A DNA stretch of 64,000 nucleotides from contig JARLJH010000067.1 in assembly GCA_031291305.1 (NCBI GenBank), forward strand, positions 43,714 to 107,713. Reading direction: 5' to 3'. How positions within the stretch are numbered: position 1 is the stretch's first letter; each line of letters begins with the position of its first letter. A program made the position numbers and the translations under genes. This DNA comes from Rhodoferax sp. (lineage in GTDB: Bacteria; Pseudomonadota; Gammaproteobacteria; Burkholderiales; Burkholderiaceae_C). The notes below the pieces were generated by a model. It was not told the origin of the DNA and did no database searches. It worked only from the letters and a program-made list of their open reading frames with translations. Shown here piece after piece: positions 57,240 through 64,000 of the stretch.

Positions 57240-58241
57240 ATGAAACACATGACTTCCATAGCGCCCTCGCTGGACGCCGATCGCGTTCTGTCTTTGGCAC
57301 GGAACTCCCTGGAGGTCGAGGCAGCAGCAGTGCTCAGCCTTAGGCACCATCTCGGTGATGGCTTTGTGAAAGCGGTGCGCGTAATGCTGTCCAGCCAGGG
57401 CCGCGTGGTCGTGATGGGCATGGGGAAAAGTGGACATATTGGTCGCAAGATAGTGGCTACGCTGGCTTCCACCGGTACGCCAGCCATGTTTGTCCACCCG
57501 GCCGAGGCCAGCCATGGCGATCTGGGCATGATTCAGCCGGTCGATGTGGTGCTGGCCATCTCCAACAGCGGCGAGTCTGACGAACTCAACGTCATATTGC
57601 CGATGATCAAGCGCCTGGGTATCCCGCTGCTGGCCATGACCGGCAATCCAGCGTCCACGCTAGCGCGTCACGCAGATGTCTTCCTGAACAGTGGTGTAGA
57701 GAAAGAAGCCTGTCCGCTCAACCTGGCCCCCACTGCAAGCACCACAGCGCAACTGGCGCTGGGAGATGCACTGGCGGTTGCGCTGCTGGACGCGCGCGGT
57801 TTCAAAGCTGAAGACTTTGCCCGTTCGCACCCCGGTGGCGCGCTGGGGCGCAAATTGCTCACCCATGTGCATGACGTTATGCGCACGGGTGACCAGGTAC
57901 CCCAGGTGGGGCTGGCGGCGAGTTTCAGTGAGCTGATGCGCGAAATGAGTGCAAAAGGTCTAGGCGCGACCGCCGTGGTCGACGATACAAACCGCGTGTG
58001 TGGCATCTTTACCGATGGTGATTTGCGACGTTTGATCGAAAAAGGCGTGGATTTGCGCCAAGCCACGGCCAGTCAGGTGATGCACGCCAACCCTCAAACC
58101 ATTGGCTCAGATGCTTTGGCTGTGGAAGCCGCCGAACGGATGGAGCAGCGGCGGATAACCAGCGTACTGGTGGTGGATGCTGACGGCCATCTCTGCGGCG
58201 CACTGAACAGCAACGACCTGATGCGTGCCAAGGTCATCTGA
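57240..58241 (+). CDS. kdsD: D-arabinose-5-phosphate isomerase
   Basis: A 333-residue SIS-domain isomerase that turns ribulose 5-phosphate into arabinose 5-phosphate, the first step of Kdo synthesis for lipopolysaccharide. The SIS region has VVMGMGKSGHIGRKIVATLAS and HPAEASHGDLGMI; two CBS domains follow (VMRTGDQVPQV and ASQVMHANPQTIG). This enzyme concerns D-arabinose 5-phosphate and is unrelated to the L-arabinose genes at the start of the window. The stop overlaps the kdsC start by one base. Confidence 0.94.
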   Translation: MKHMTSIAPSLDADRVLSLARNSLEVEAAAVLSLRHHLGDGFVKAVRVMLSSQGRVVVMGMGKSGHIGRKIVATLASTGTPAMFVHPAEASHGDLGMIQPVDVVLAISNSGESDELNVILPMIKRLGIPLLAMTGNPASTLARHADVFLNSGVEKEACPLNLAPTASTTAQLALGDALAVALLDARGFKAEDFARSHPGGALGRKLLTHVHDVMRTGDQVPQVGLAASFSELMREMSAKGLGATAVVDDTNRVCGIFTDGDLRRLIEKGVDLRQATASQVMHANPQTIGSDALAVEAAERMEQRRITSVLVVDADGHLCGALNSNDLMRAKVI

Positions 58242-58786
58242 TGGTGCCCACTCTGAACTTTCCACCCGAACTGCTGCTCAAGGCACAGGGTATTCGCGTG
58301 GTGTTTTTGGATGTCGATGGGGTGTTGACCGACGGAGGTCTGTATTTTTCCGAGTCCGGAGAAACCATCAAGCGCTTCAACACGCTTGATGGCCATGGCC
58401 TGAAGCTGCTGCAGCGTGCCGACATTACCCCTGCGGTAATCACCGGGCGCGACTCGCAACCCTTGCGCCTGCGTCTGGCGGCGCTGGGCATTGTGCATGC
58501 CCATTTCGGCACCGAAGACAAGCGTCCGGCCGCCGAGAACACCCTGCGGGCTTTGGGTCTGGACTGGAGGCAAGCCGCTGCCATGGGGGACGATTGGCCC
58601 GATTTGCCGGTGATGACACGCTGTGCTCTAGCCTGTGCGCCGTTCAATGCCCAGGCCGAAGTCGCTGCAGCGGCGCATTTCGTCACGCAGCGACGCGGCG
58701 GAGAAGGTGCGGTGCGTGAGCTGTGTGACCTGCTACTGTTGGCCAGCGGGCGCTACGCGTCGCTTCTTCAAGAGACTTTGCAGTGA
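58241..58786 (+). CDS. kdsC: 3-deoxy-D-manno-octulosonate-8-phosphate phosphatase
   Basis: A 181-residue HAD phosphatase that releases phosphate from Kdo 8-phosphate. Motif I is VVFLDVDGVLTDGGLYFS, with the DVDGVLTDG signature of KdsC; the threonine motif II is PAVITGRDSQPLR and motif IV includes MGDDWPDLPVM. It lacks a cap domain, typical for tetrameric KdsC. It overlaps lptC by four bases. Confidence 0.94.
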   Translation: MVPTLNFPPELLLKAQGIRVVFLDVDGVLTDGGLYFSESGETIKRFNTLDGHGLKLLQRADITPAVITGRDSQPLRLRLAALGIVHAHFGTEDKRPAAENTLRALGLDWRQAAAMGDDWPDLPVMTRCALACAPFNAQAEVAAAAHFVTQRRGGEGAVRELCDLLLLASGRYASLLQETLQ

Positions 58787-59397
58787 ACCGCTTACGCTGG
58801 GCCTGGGAGCGGCTGACTCTGTATCTGCCGGTGCTGTTAATGGGCGTGCTGGCCATGGCTACCTACTGGCTGGTGCGCAGCACACCCATCACGGGCTCCC
58901 CAGCGGCAGTCCCCGCCGTGCATCACCAGCCTGACTACTTCATGCGCCAGTTTGCCGTGAAAACCTTCGGTGAACATGGACAACTCAAAAGCGAGGTTAA
59001 AGGTGGTGAGGCGCGCCACTTCCCAGACACCGACACGCTGGAAATTGACCGGGTGGTGATCCTCTCCTATGACAAAGATGGTCACCTTACAACTGCCACC
59101 GCACACAAGGCGCTGACCAACGGTGATGGCTCTGAAGTAACCTTGATGGGTGATGCCCTGGTACAGCGCGCAGCTACGATCAGTACAGCTGGCAAGGAGC
59201 AGCCTGCGCTGACATTCAAGGGCGAGCAATTGCACGCGTTCATCAACACCGAACAGGTCCACTCGAACCTGCCCGTGACCCTGACTCGCGGACAAGACCA
59301 ATTCACCGCTGACCGCATGGATTTTGACAACCGCAAGCAAGTCATTGCCCTAAACGGGCACGTCAAAGGCGTGCTGTTTCCCGACAGCAGACGCTGA
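58783..59397 (+). CDS. lptC: LPS export ABC transporter periplasmic protein LptC
   Basis: A 204-residue inner-membrane-anchored periplasmic protein that passes lipopolysaccharide from LptBFG to LptA. One transmembrane helix near the N-terminus (LTLYLPVLLMGVLAMATYWLV) precedes the beta-jellyroll (PDYFMRQFAVKTFGEHG, LKSEVKGGEARHFPDTDTLEID). The order kdsD-kdsC-lptC is the classical one in Proteobacteria; lptA and lptB, which often follow, are not directly next here. Confidence 0.92.
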   Translation: MNRLRWAWERLTLYLPVLLMGVLAMATYWLVRSTPITGSPAAVPAVHHQPDYFMRQFAVKTFGEHGQLKSEVKGGEARHFPDTDTLEIDRVVILSYDKDGHLTTATAHKALTNGDGSEVTLMGDALVQRAATISTAGKEQPALTFKGEQLHAFINTEQVHSNLPVTLTRGQDQFTADRMDFDNRKQVIALNGHVKGVLFPDSRR

Positions 59398-59415
59398 AAG
59401 GCCGAGGGCGCAACC

Positions 59416-60192
59416 ATGACCCGACTTGTCCTGATCACTGGAGCCTCCAGCGGCTTGGGCCAGGCGCTGGCTCTGCACTACATCAAACAAGGCTGGCGGC
59501 TGGCGTTGGTGGCACGCCGAGAAGATGCGATCAAATCATGGCTTGACCCAATAGATATAAGCATTGACAGATATCAAATCTATAGTGTTGATGTCGCCGA
59601 TGCACCGGCCTTGCAGCGCATGGCGCAAGACTGCATGGCGCGTCAAGGTGTGCCCGACGTGGTCATCGCCAACGCCGGTATCAGCATCGGGGTGGACACA
59701 TCCAGACCTGAAGACCTGACGGTGATGGCCCAAATTCTGAACACTAACGTGATGGGCGTGGCGGCCACGCTGAGCCCGTTTATTCATGCCATGGTGGCGC
59801 GCGGCTCTGGCACGCTGGTAGGTATGGGCAGCGTTGCAGGTATTCGGGGTTTACCCGGCCATGGCGCCTACTGCGCCAGCAAGGCGGCAGTGATCAGCTA
59901 TTGCGAGAGTTTGCGCGGCGAGTTGCGCAGCACTGGTGTCAAAGTGGTGACCCTTTGCCCAGGTTACATCGCCACGCCACTGACGCAAAACAACAGCTAC
60001 AACATGCCCTTTTTGATGCAGCCAGAGGTTTTTGCAGAAAAGGCCGCGCAAGTCATCCAGACAGGAAGCAGCTACCGGGTGATTCCCTGGCAGATGGGCG
60101 TGATAGCCAAATTACTGCGTCTGTTACCCAATGCCATGTTTGACAAGGTCTTTGCCGGACGCCCACGCAAGCCGCGCAGTACTGGCTCCTGA
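59416..60192 (+). CDS. SDR-family oxidoreductase
   Basis: A 258-residue short-chain dehydrogenase. LVLITGASSGLGQALALHY has the TGxxxGxG cofactor site, VIANAGIS the NAG motif, and the catalytic set is GMGSVAG with serine and GAYCASKAAVISY (YxxxK as YCASK). The substrate is unknown. In this bacterial group it commonly sits between lptC and other envelope genes, to my recollection. It is the last gene before a terminator and lies 18 bp after lptC, so it may be part of that operon. Confidence 0.88.
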   Translation: MTRLVLITGASSGLGQALALHYIKQGWRLALVARREDAIKSWLDPIDISIDRYQIYSVDVADAPALQRMAQDCMARQGVPDVVIANAGISIGVDTSRPEDLTVMAQILNTNVMGVAATLSPFIHAMVARGSGTLVGMGSVAGIRGLPGHGAYCASKAAVISYCESLRGELRSTGVKVVTLCPGYIATPLTQNNSYNMPFLMQPEVFAEKAAQVIQTGSSYRVIPWQMGVIAKLLRLLPNAMFDKVFAGRPRKPRSTGS

Positions 60193-60208
60193 GGAACCGT
60201 CGCAAAAA

Positions 60209-60236
60209 CAAAAAGGGTCCCAAGGGACCCTTTTTT
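60209..60236. terminator. bidirectional terminator between SDR and RNA-binding protein genes
   Basis: Self-complementary AAAAAGGGTCCC and GGGACCCTTTTT with a tiny loop, followed by six T on the plus strand and the same on the minus strand. It lies about 20 bases after the SDR stop and 36 before the end of the minus-strand RNA-binding protein gene, so it can serve both converging genes. Confidence 0.85.
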
Positions 60237-60271
60237 GCGTCAGGCCGGAGCCCGATTCAGATAGCAAGTGC

Positions 60272-60664
60272 TTAGTAGCTGCTACGGCCACCGCCGTAAC
60301 CGCCGCCACCACCACCGCCGTAACCACCACCGCCGCCGCCGCCAGAACGACCACCACCGTAACCGCCGCCACCACCGCCGCCGAAACCGCCGCCACCAGA
60401 GCGGGGGGGACGCGGTTCCATCGGACGGGCTTCGTTGACCACGAGGCCACGGCCACCGAATTGTTGGCCGTTCATGGCGTTGATCGCTGTTTGTGCTTCA
60501 GCGTCGTTACCCATTTCGACGAAACCGAAACCTTTGGAGCGGCCGGTGTCACGTTCCATCATGACTTTGGCGCTGGTGACGGTACCGTGAGCAGCGAATG
60601 CTTGTTGCAGATCGTCGTCACGGAAGGAATAAGGCAGATTGCCTACGTAAAGTTTGTTGCCCAT
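60272..60664 (-). CDS. glycine-rich RRM RNA-binding protein
   Basis: A 130-residue protein from ATG 60664 (AGGAG seven bases upstream; five further residues are open upstream). One RNA recognition motif occupies residues 1-80: RNP2 KLYVGNLPYSF and RNP1 SKGFGFVEM. The last 45 residues are almost pure glycine with tyrosine, serine and arginine (GGGGGYGGG type repeats). The layout equals the cold-inducible Rbp proteins of cyanobacteria and many proteobacteria, which bind RNA at low temperature. The long upstream leader is described separately. Confidence 0.93.
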   Translation of the reverse strand: MGNKLYVGNLPYSFRDDDLQQAFAAHGTVTSAKVMMERDTGRSKGFGFVEMGNDAEAQTAINAMNGQQFGGRGLVVNEARPMEPRPPRSGGGGFGGGGGGGYGGGRSGGGGGGGYGGGGGGGYGGGRSSY

Positions 60665-61165
60665 GAAAGGACTCCTCAAAATAACTCAAAACGCGATGGA
60701 GTCCATGACCGCTACAACCAAACCACTGAAGACTTAGAGAAGACGCGAAACTGGCATTCACCGCAAACCCATACCGCTTTCAAAAAAGCAATACAAAGTG
60801 AATCATACGTCAAGTTTCCGTTTTTCAATGCTTTTTTTGTTTTATGTCAGAAAAATCCACATTCTTCTCTCTCCAGCTTGCGCTGTCGCACTTTCAGGCA
60901 TAAGGCGAAATATCCCTAGGTAAGAGCCGCACTCCTTCATCACACAACCGCCAGATTAACGCACCTCATCTTTTGACCACGAGAGCTTTGCAGTCTCTTG
61001 CCCGCTCACCCTGCTCAGCACGCCTTCTATCTGGTTCTTGTCCATCGGCACATGATCTACGCTCCACGCTTCTTTCGCACATTCGGTCACCCTCATGCAG
61101 TTGCGTTTCACTTCGCTCACTGTGGTCAGCTTGCGGCAGGAGTTGCACCCACAGACTGACTTTTA
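60665..61165. other. 501-bp non-coding leader/intergenic stretch, with a small CsbD-like frame
   Basis: Upstream of the RRM gene lies an AT-rich leader of about 250 bp, which in cold-inducible genes often controls expression. Further left-to-right, on the minus strand at 60956-61045, a 29-residue frame begins MDKNQIEGVLSRVSGQ, resembling the start of CsbD stress proteins (which are about 60-70 residues). It stops early, so it would be a fragment; this is a weak call. No other gene or repeat was found. Confidence 0.35.
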
Positions 61166-64000
61166 TCAGTCGGTGAGCAGCTTGCCGTTTTGCAGCAAGT
61201 TCTGAATGATCGCTGCATCGTTCGAGGAACCCACCAAGTCGATGTTGCTCAACACGATGACCTGGTCCGGCCCAGCCTGGGACATGCCATGCGACTTCAC
61301 CTCCACGGTTGTGGCATGGGTTGTCGAGTCGTAGGTGAAGTGCAGGTAATCAGCGAGGTTGCCTGCATTTGTACCTGTATGCACTTCCCCTTGCAGCAGA
61401 TCACGCAGGTCCAGCTTGTCACCATTGGCTGTTTTGTCGAAATCGGTGATGGTATCGATCGCTGGATGGGCATCCGTTCCTTGATCTCCCAGTACCCACT
61501 TGAAGGTATCCGAACCACCGTTCCCCGTCATCGTGTCGTTTCCGTGACCGCCGAGGATCACATCGGAACCCGTACTGCCGGTGATGTGGTCATCCCCGGC
61601 CTGGCCATACAGGTCGCTGGCAACATTCGCCGACAGAGTGTCATTGCCCGTCGTCCCATTCACAAGGTTACCGGTGGAATCAACAATATCGGACGCGACC
61701 ACGGTTCCCGCGTGTGGCAGAACAAGCAGATCAATCGGCTCTACGACGGTATGGGCAACAGTGCCATTGCTTTCCGTCGTCGTTGCGGTCACGCTGAAAT
61801 CGAGATCACCGACGAAAGAACCATCGATGCGCAAAGTGGCCGACGACAGATCATCCCCCGAGATCACCACGACACCGTTAGTAACGCTGTATGTATTCGC
61901 ACCGACGATGATGTGCGCATCGCTCGGCAGGCCGCCTAAAGTCAGGCTAACAACCTCTCCCGCCGAATGATGGAGCAAGGCACTCGCGACATAGTTGCCC
62001 AATGCAATGTCGGTAGCGTTGCCGCCATCGGCATTCCCTGCAGTCACCCCCTGGTAGGCAACGAGTGAAATGTCGTCAATCATCGCCCCGCGCCCGGCAG
62101 TATCTGTAGCACTCGGGTCCGTCAGGATCGAAATAGTGTGGTTGCTGCCATCGCCCTGCAGTGTCAATTTCAGGTTCTGCCAGTCAAGCGCGTTCTGGTT
62201 ACTCGTGCTGTCCTTGGCATAGGTTGCGACTACGACGCCATCGACCAGAATGGCGATCTTGGTATAGTTTGCCGAGTAGCCCAGACGCCCAGCGTAATCG
62301 AGCGAAAGCTGGTAAACCATTCCTGCCTGGGTCGTCACTGTCCGCGAAACCCCAAGGGTTTGAGCCATGCTCTGACCCCCGCTAACGCCAGCATCGTTGA
62401 GTTCCAGCCAGTTGCTGCCATCGCCTGGTGCAGCGTAAACCGTCTTCAATGTACCGGCTGCATTTGACATATTGTCACCAGTGGTCCAGATTTCAAAACC
62501 GTTGGTCCCGCCCGATTGGATCGCCGCACCAGGTGCCGTCGAAGTGACATATGTCCATCCTTCCAGGGTTGTCGAAGTGACCGGATCTGACGTTGTAGAC
62601 CCATTGGGTGCAGACTCCCAACTGGTACTGAACATATGCGTGCCGCCATTCATCAACTCACCTGAACTAGCCGTTGCCGTGCTGGTCAGCGTGGTGCCGT
62701 CCGTCAGCGTTGCCGTATCCAACACCGTGGCTGTCGCCACGGCGGACACCGGTCCGTCGTAATTGGCTGGTACCGTCATGGTCAACCCGGTCACGGTCAC
62801 CGCATGCGTCACCGGATCGGTTGTTACCGTATAGCTGCTGTTGCTGGCAAGGCTCAGCGTCCAAGTGCCATCGGCGTTATGCACCCCATTCGACAAGCTT
62901 GCCCCAACGGGAATCGTCACCGTCAAAGCGGTCACTGTCTCGGAATGATCCGTGTCATTCGGAGTCGCGGTTATTGTCAGAGGAACGACAATTCCAGAGA
63001 CATAGGTCACGGAATGGATCAAATAGTCGCACTCCGTGCCTGGGGCGCTGAAGACGATTTGGCTGATCGTGGCACCGTTGTCAGCAACCACGGTGAAAGC
63101 TGGATCGATCTTGTCGGTCACACCCGTCACCGTCCCCTGCCCGATCTGATTACCATTTGCGTCGTAAAGGGTATACGTAGCCTTCTCAGAAGTAGACAGC
63201 CAGGACAACTGAATCGTCGCGCTGCTCGCGCCGGTCGCAAAGTCAATCGTGACCTTTTCCGACTTCCCGCCAGAGTATCCGATTTCTGCCGGATCTCCTG
63301 AAGACGCCTGCGCCGACCCAAAACCACTGTAAGCGCTGTTTGATACGGTACTAATGGTGCCTAGCGTGCCATCCAGGTTATACGCTTTAACCGTATAGCC
63401 ATTACCTGTGGCGGTAGCGTTTGTATAGTCGATCGTCACCGTGCTGGATGTTGCGGACGAGAGGCCCAATTCCAGGCTCACCGATGGCACGTCGGCCACC
63501 GGAGCGACGGTGATGGATACATTGGAGTTACTGGTGTTTCCCGCCGCGTCTGTGGTCGACATTGCCAAGGCGTCCGAGCCCGAATAGTCAGAGGTCGGCG
63601 TATATGTCAGGCTGCTTAGCGCCGCATTTATCCCTGCAGCGGTCCCAGAAAGCGTGAGCGAATGTCCGTCAGTGCTGACGCTTACTGTCACATCGCTCAG
63701 AGTACCACCCAGCAAGAGCGAGCCGTGTCCCACGCTCAACGTGGTCGTCAAATTACCACCACTGTTGTCCGCCACCGTAAGTGCATTGCCAGAAGCAAGG
63801 ACCAGGGAAGAGTCTTCGTTGATCAGCTGCGTTGTAGTCGGCACGGTGATCGCCGGGGGGGTGGTGTCCACCACGTTGCCCGCACCACCGTTGTTGTCCG
63901 TCGCTTGGGCGCTGTTGCCCGCCGGGTCTTTGACCGTGGCGGTGACGCTGTAGGTGCCGTCCGGCAGTGCATTGGGCACATCGGCGGCATAGGCGCCGCC
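61166..64000 (-). CDS. large type I-secreted Ca2+-binding repeat protein, C-terminal part (5' end outside window)
   Basis: The frame is open through the right edge, so about 945 residues are the C-terminal part of a longer protein. It starts in this window inside Ig-like repeats (LPDGTYSVTATVKDPAGN), followed by a cadherin/VCBS-type repeat (EDSSLVLASGNALTV, and DYSGSDALAMSTTDAAGN), a lectin-like region and RTX nonapeptides near the end (GQAGDDHITGSTGSDVILGG, and GHGNDTMTGNGGSDTF). The last 130 residues (DTITDFDKTANGDKLDLRDLL and so on) are the type I secretion C-terminal domain. It is probably a large adhesin or surface protein exported by an RTX-type ABC system; no transporter gene is in the window. 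Confidence 0.9.
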   Translation of the reverse strand, partial: GGAYAADVPNALPDGTYSVTATVKDPAGNSAQATDNNGGAGNVVDTTPPAITVPTTTQLINEDSSLVLASGNALTVADNSGGNLTTTLSVGHGSLLLGGTLSDVTVSVSTDGHSLTLSGTAAGINAALSSLTYTPTSDYSGSDALAMSTTDAAGNTSNSNVSITVAPVADVPSVSLELGLSSATSSTVTIDYTNATATGNGYTVKAYNLDGTLGTISTVSNSAYSGFGSAQASSGDPAEIGYSGGKSEKVTIDFATGASSATIQLSWLSTSEKATYTLYDANGNQIGQGTVTGVTDKIDPAFTVVADNGATISQIVFSAPGTECDYLIHSVTYVSGIVVPLTITATPNDTDHSETVTALTVTIPVGASLSNGVHNADGTWTLSLASNSSYTVTTDPVTHAVTVTGLTMTVPANYDGPVSAVATATVLDTATLTDGTTLTSTATASSGELMNGGTHMFSTSWESAPNGSTTSDPVTSTTLEGWTYVTSTAPGAAIQSGGTNGFEIWTTGDNMSNAAGTLKTVYAAPGDGSNWLELNDAGVSGGQSMAQTLGVSRTVTTQAGMVYQLSLDYAGRLGYSANYTKIAILVDGVVVATYAKDSTSNQNALDWQNLKLTLQGDGSNHTISILTDPSATDTAGRGAMIDDISLVAYQGVTAGNADGGNATDIALGNYVASALLHHSAGEVVSLTLGGLPSDAHIIVGANTYSVTNGVVVISGDDLSSATLRIDGSFVGDLDFSVTATTTESNGTVAHTVVEPIDLLVLPHAGTVVASDIVDSTGNLVNGTTGNDTLSANVASDLYGQAGDDHITGSTGSDVILGGHGNDTMTGNGGSDTFKWVLGDQGTDAHPAIDTITDFDKTANGDKLDLRDLLQGEVHTGTNAGNLADYLHFTYDSTTHATTVEVKSHGMSQAGPDQVIVLSNIDLVGSSNDAAIIQNLLQNGKLLTD

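Noticed and set aside
59536-59590. AT-rich patch in the SDR gene that looked like an inserted short repeat
   Set aside because: The protein reads through normally (DRYQIYSVDVAD) and fits relatives, so no insertion needs to be assumed.
60131-60919. Plus-strand frame of 262 codons opposite the RRM gene, rich in Ala/Thr repeats
   Set aside because: The repeats are the complement of the glycine-rich coding region; the RRM protein on the minus strand is certain.

Overview
The window looks like a chromosomal segment of a betaproteobacterium, most likely Burkholderiales/Comamonadaceae (Rhodoferax- or Polaromonas-like). The basis is the replication-origin gene order (mnmE, yidC, yidD, rnpA, rpmH facing away from dnaA, dnaN, gyrB), the TTG-initiated rnpA and the protein sequences themselves. 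No rRNA, tRNA or CRISPR array was seen.

Positions 1-15,474 are a sugar-uptake and catabolism region. A truncated YjfF-like permease gene and a decayed aldose 1-epimerase (galM) pseudogene are followed by a sugar 1-dehydrogenase of the SDR family and a GbpR-type LysR regulator. The regulator is divergent from a ChvE/GguA/GguB-type sugar ABC transporter. Downstream on the plus strand come a Gfo/Idh/MocA oxidoreductase, galT and galK, then araB, araD, araA and a HAD phosphatase. The region imports pentoses and galactose and feeds them into the Leloir and L-arabinose isomerase pathways. A terminator-like hairpin between the binding-protein and ATPase genes probably sets their expression ratio.

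Positions 15,525-21,541 are ordinary chromosomal genes: an uncharacterised protein, a FrnE/DsbA-like oxidoreductase, a LysR regulator beside a small reductase/DoxX/LigB-type dioxygenase set, a periplasmic DsbA and a BamE-like lipoprotein.

Positions 21,636-43,893 are a complete Tn7-like transposon of 22,258 bp, defined here from the sequence. It has 25-bp terminal inverted repeats matching at 22 of 25 positions, three TnsB-type repeats at each end (spread at the left, close-packed at the right) and a 5-bp target duplication GGTCA. The right-hand duplication contains the gyrB stop codon, so the element sits exactly at the 3' end of gyrB and leaves that gene intact. Its minus-strand operon encodes TnsA, TnsB, TnsC, a TniQ, a longer TniQ/TnsD-like protein with a zinc cluster and several helix-turn-helix-like units, and two small unknown proteins. 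Near the left end are a predicted DNA-binding protein beside a 22-bp-arm palindrome and an overlapping 48-residue membrane protein. The cargo holds an orphan gene, an IS21 istB remnant and a six-gene operon (33,916-43,704): AbrB-like protein, DUF4007 protein, about 1,150-residue P-loop ATPase, DndC/PAPS-reductase-like protein, double-GHKL histidine-kinase-like ATPase and a receiver-like protein. I do not recognise this combination as a named system; it looks like a candidate nucleic-acid-modifying or anti-phage system. Two of its genes carry one-base frameshifts in homopolymer tracts.

Positions 43,896-60,192 are the origin region and housekeeping genes: gyrB, dnaN and dnaA on the minus strand; the probable oriC; rpmH, rnpA, yidD, yidC and mnmE on the plus strand; apt and a CPA2 cation antiporter; then the Kdo/LPS set kdsD, kdsC and lptC and an SDR. 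The window closes with a glycine-rich RRM RNA-binding protein and the C-terminal part of a large type I-secreted repeat protein that runs past the right edge.
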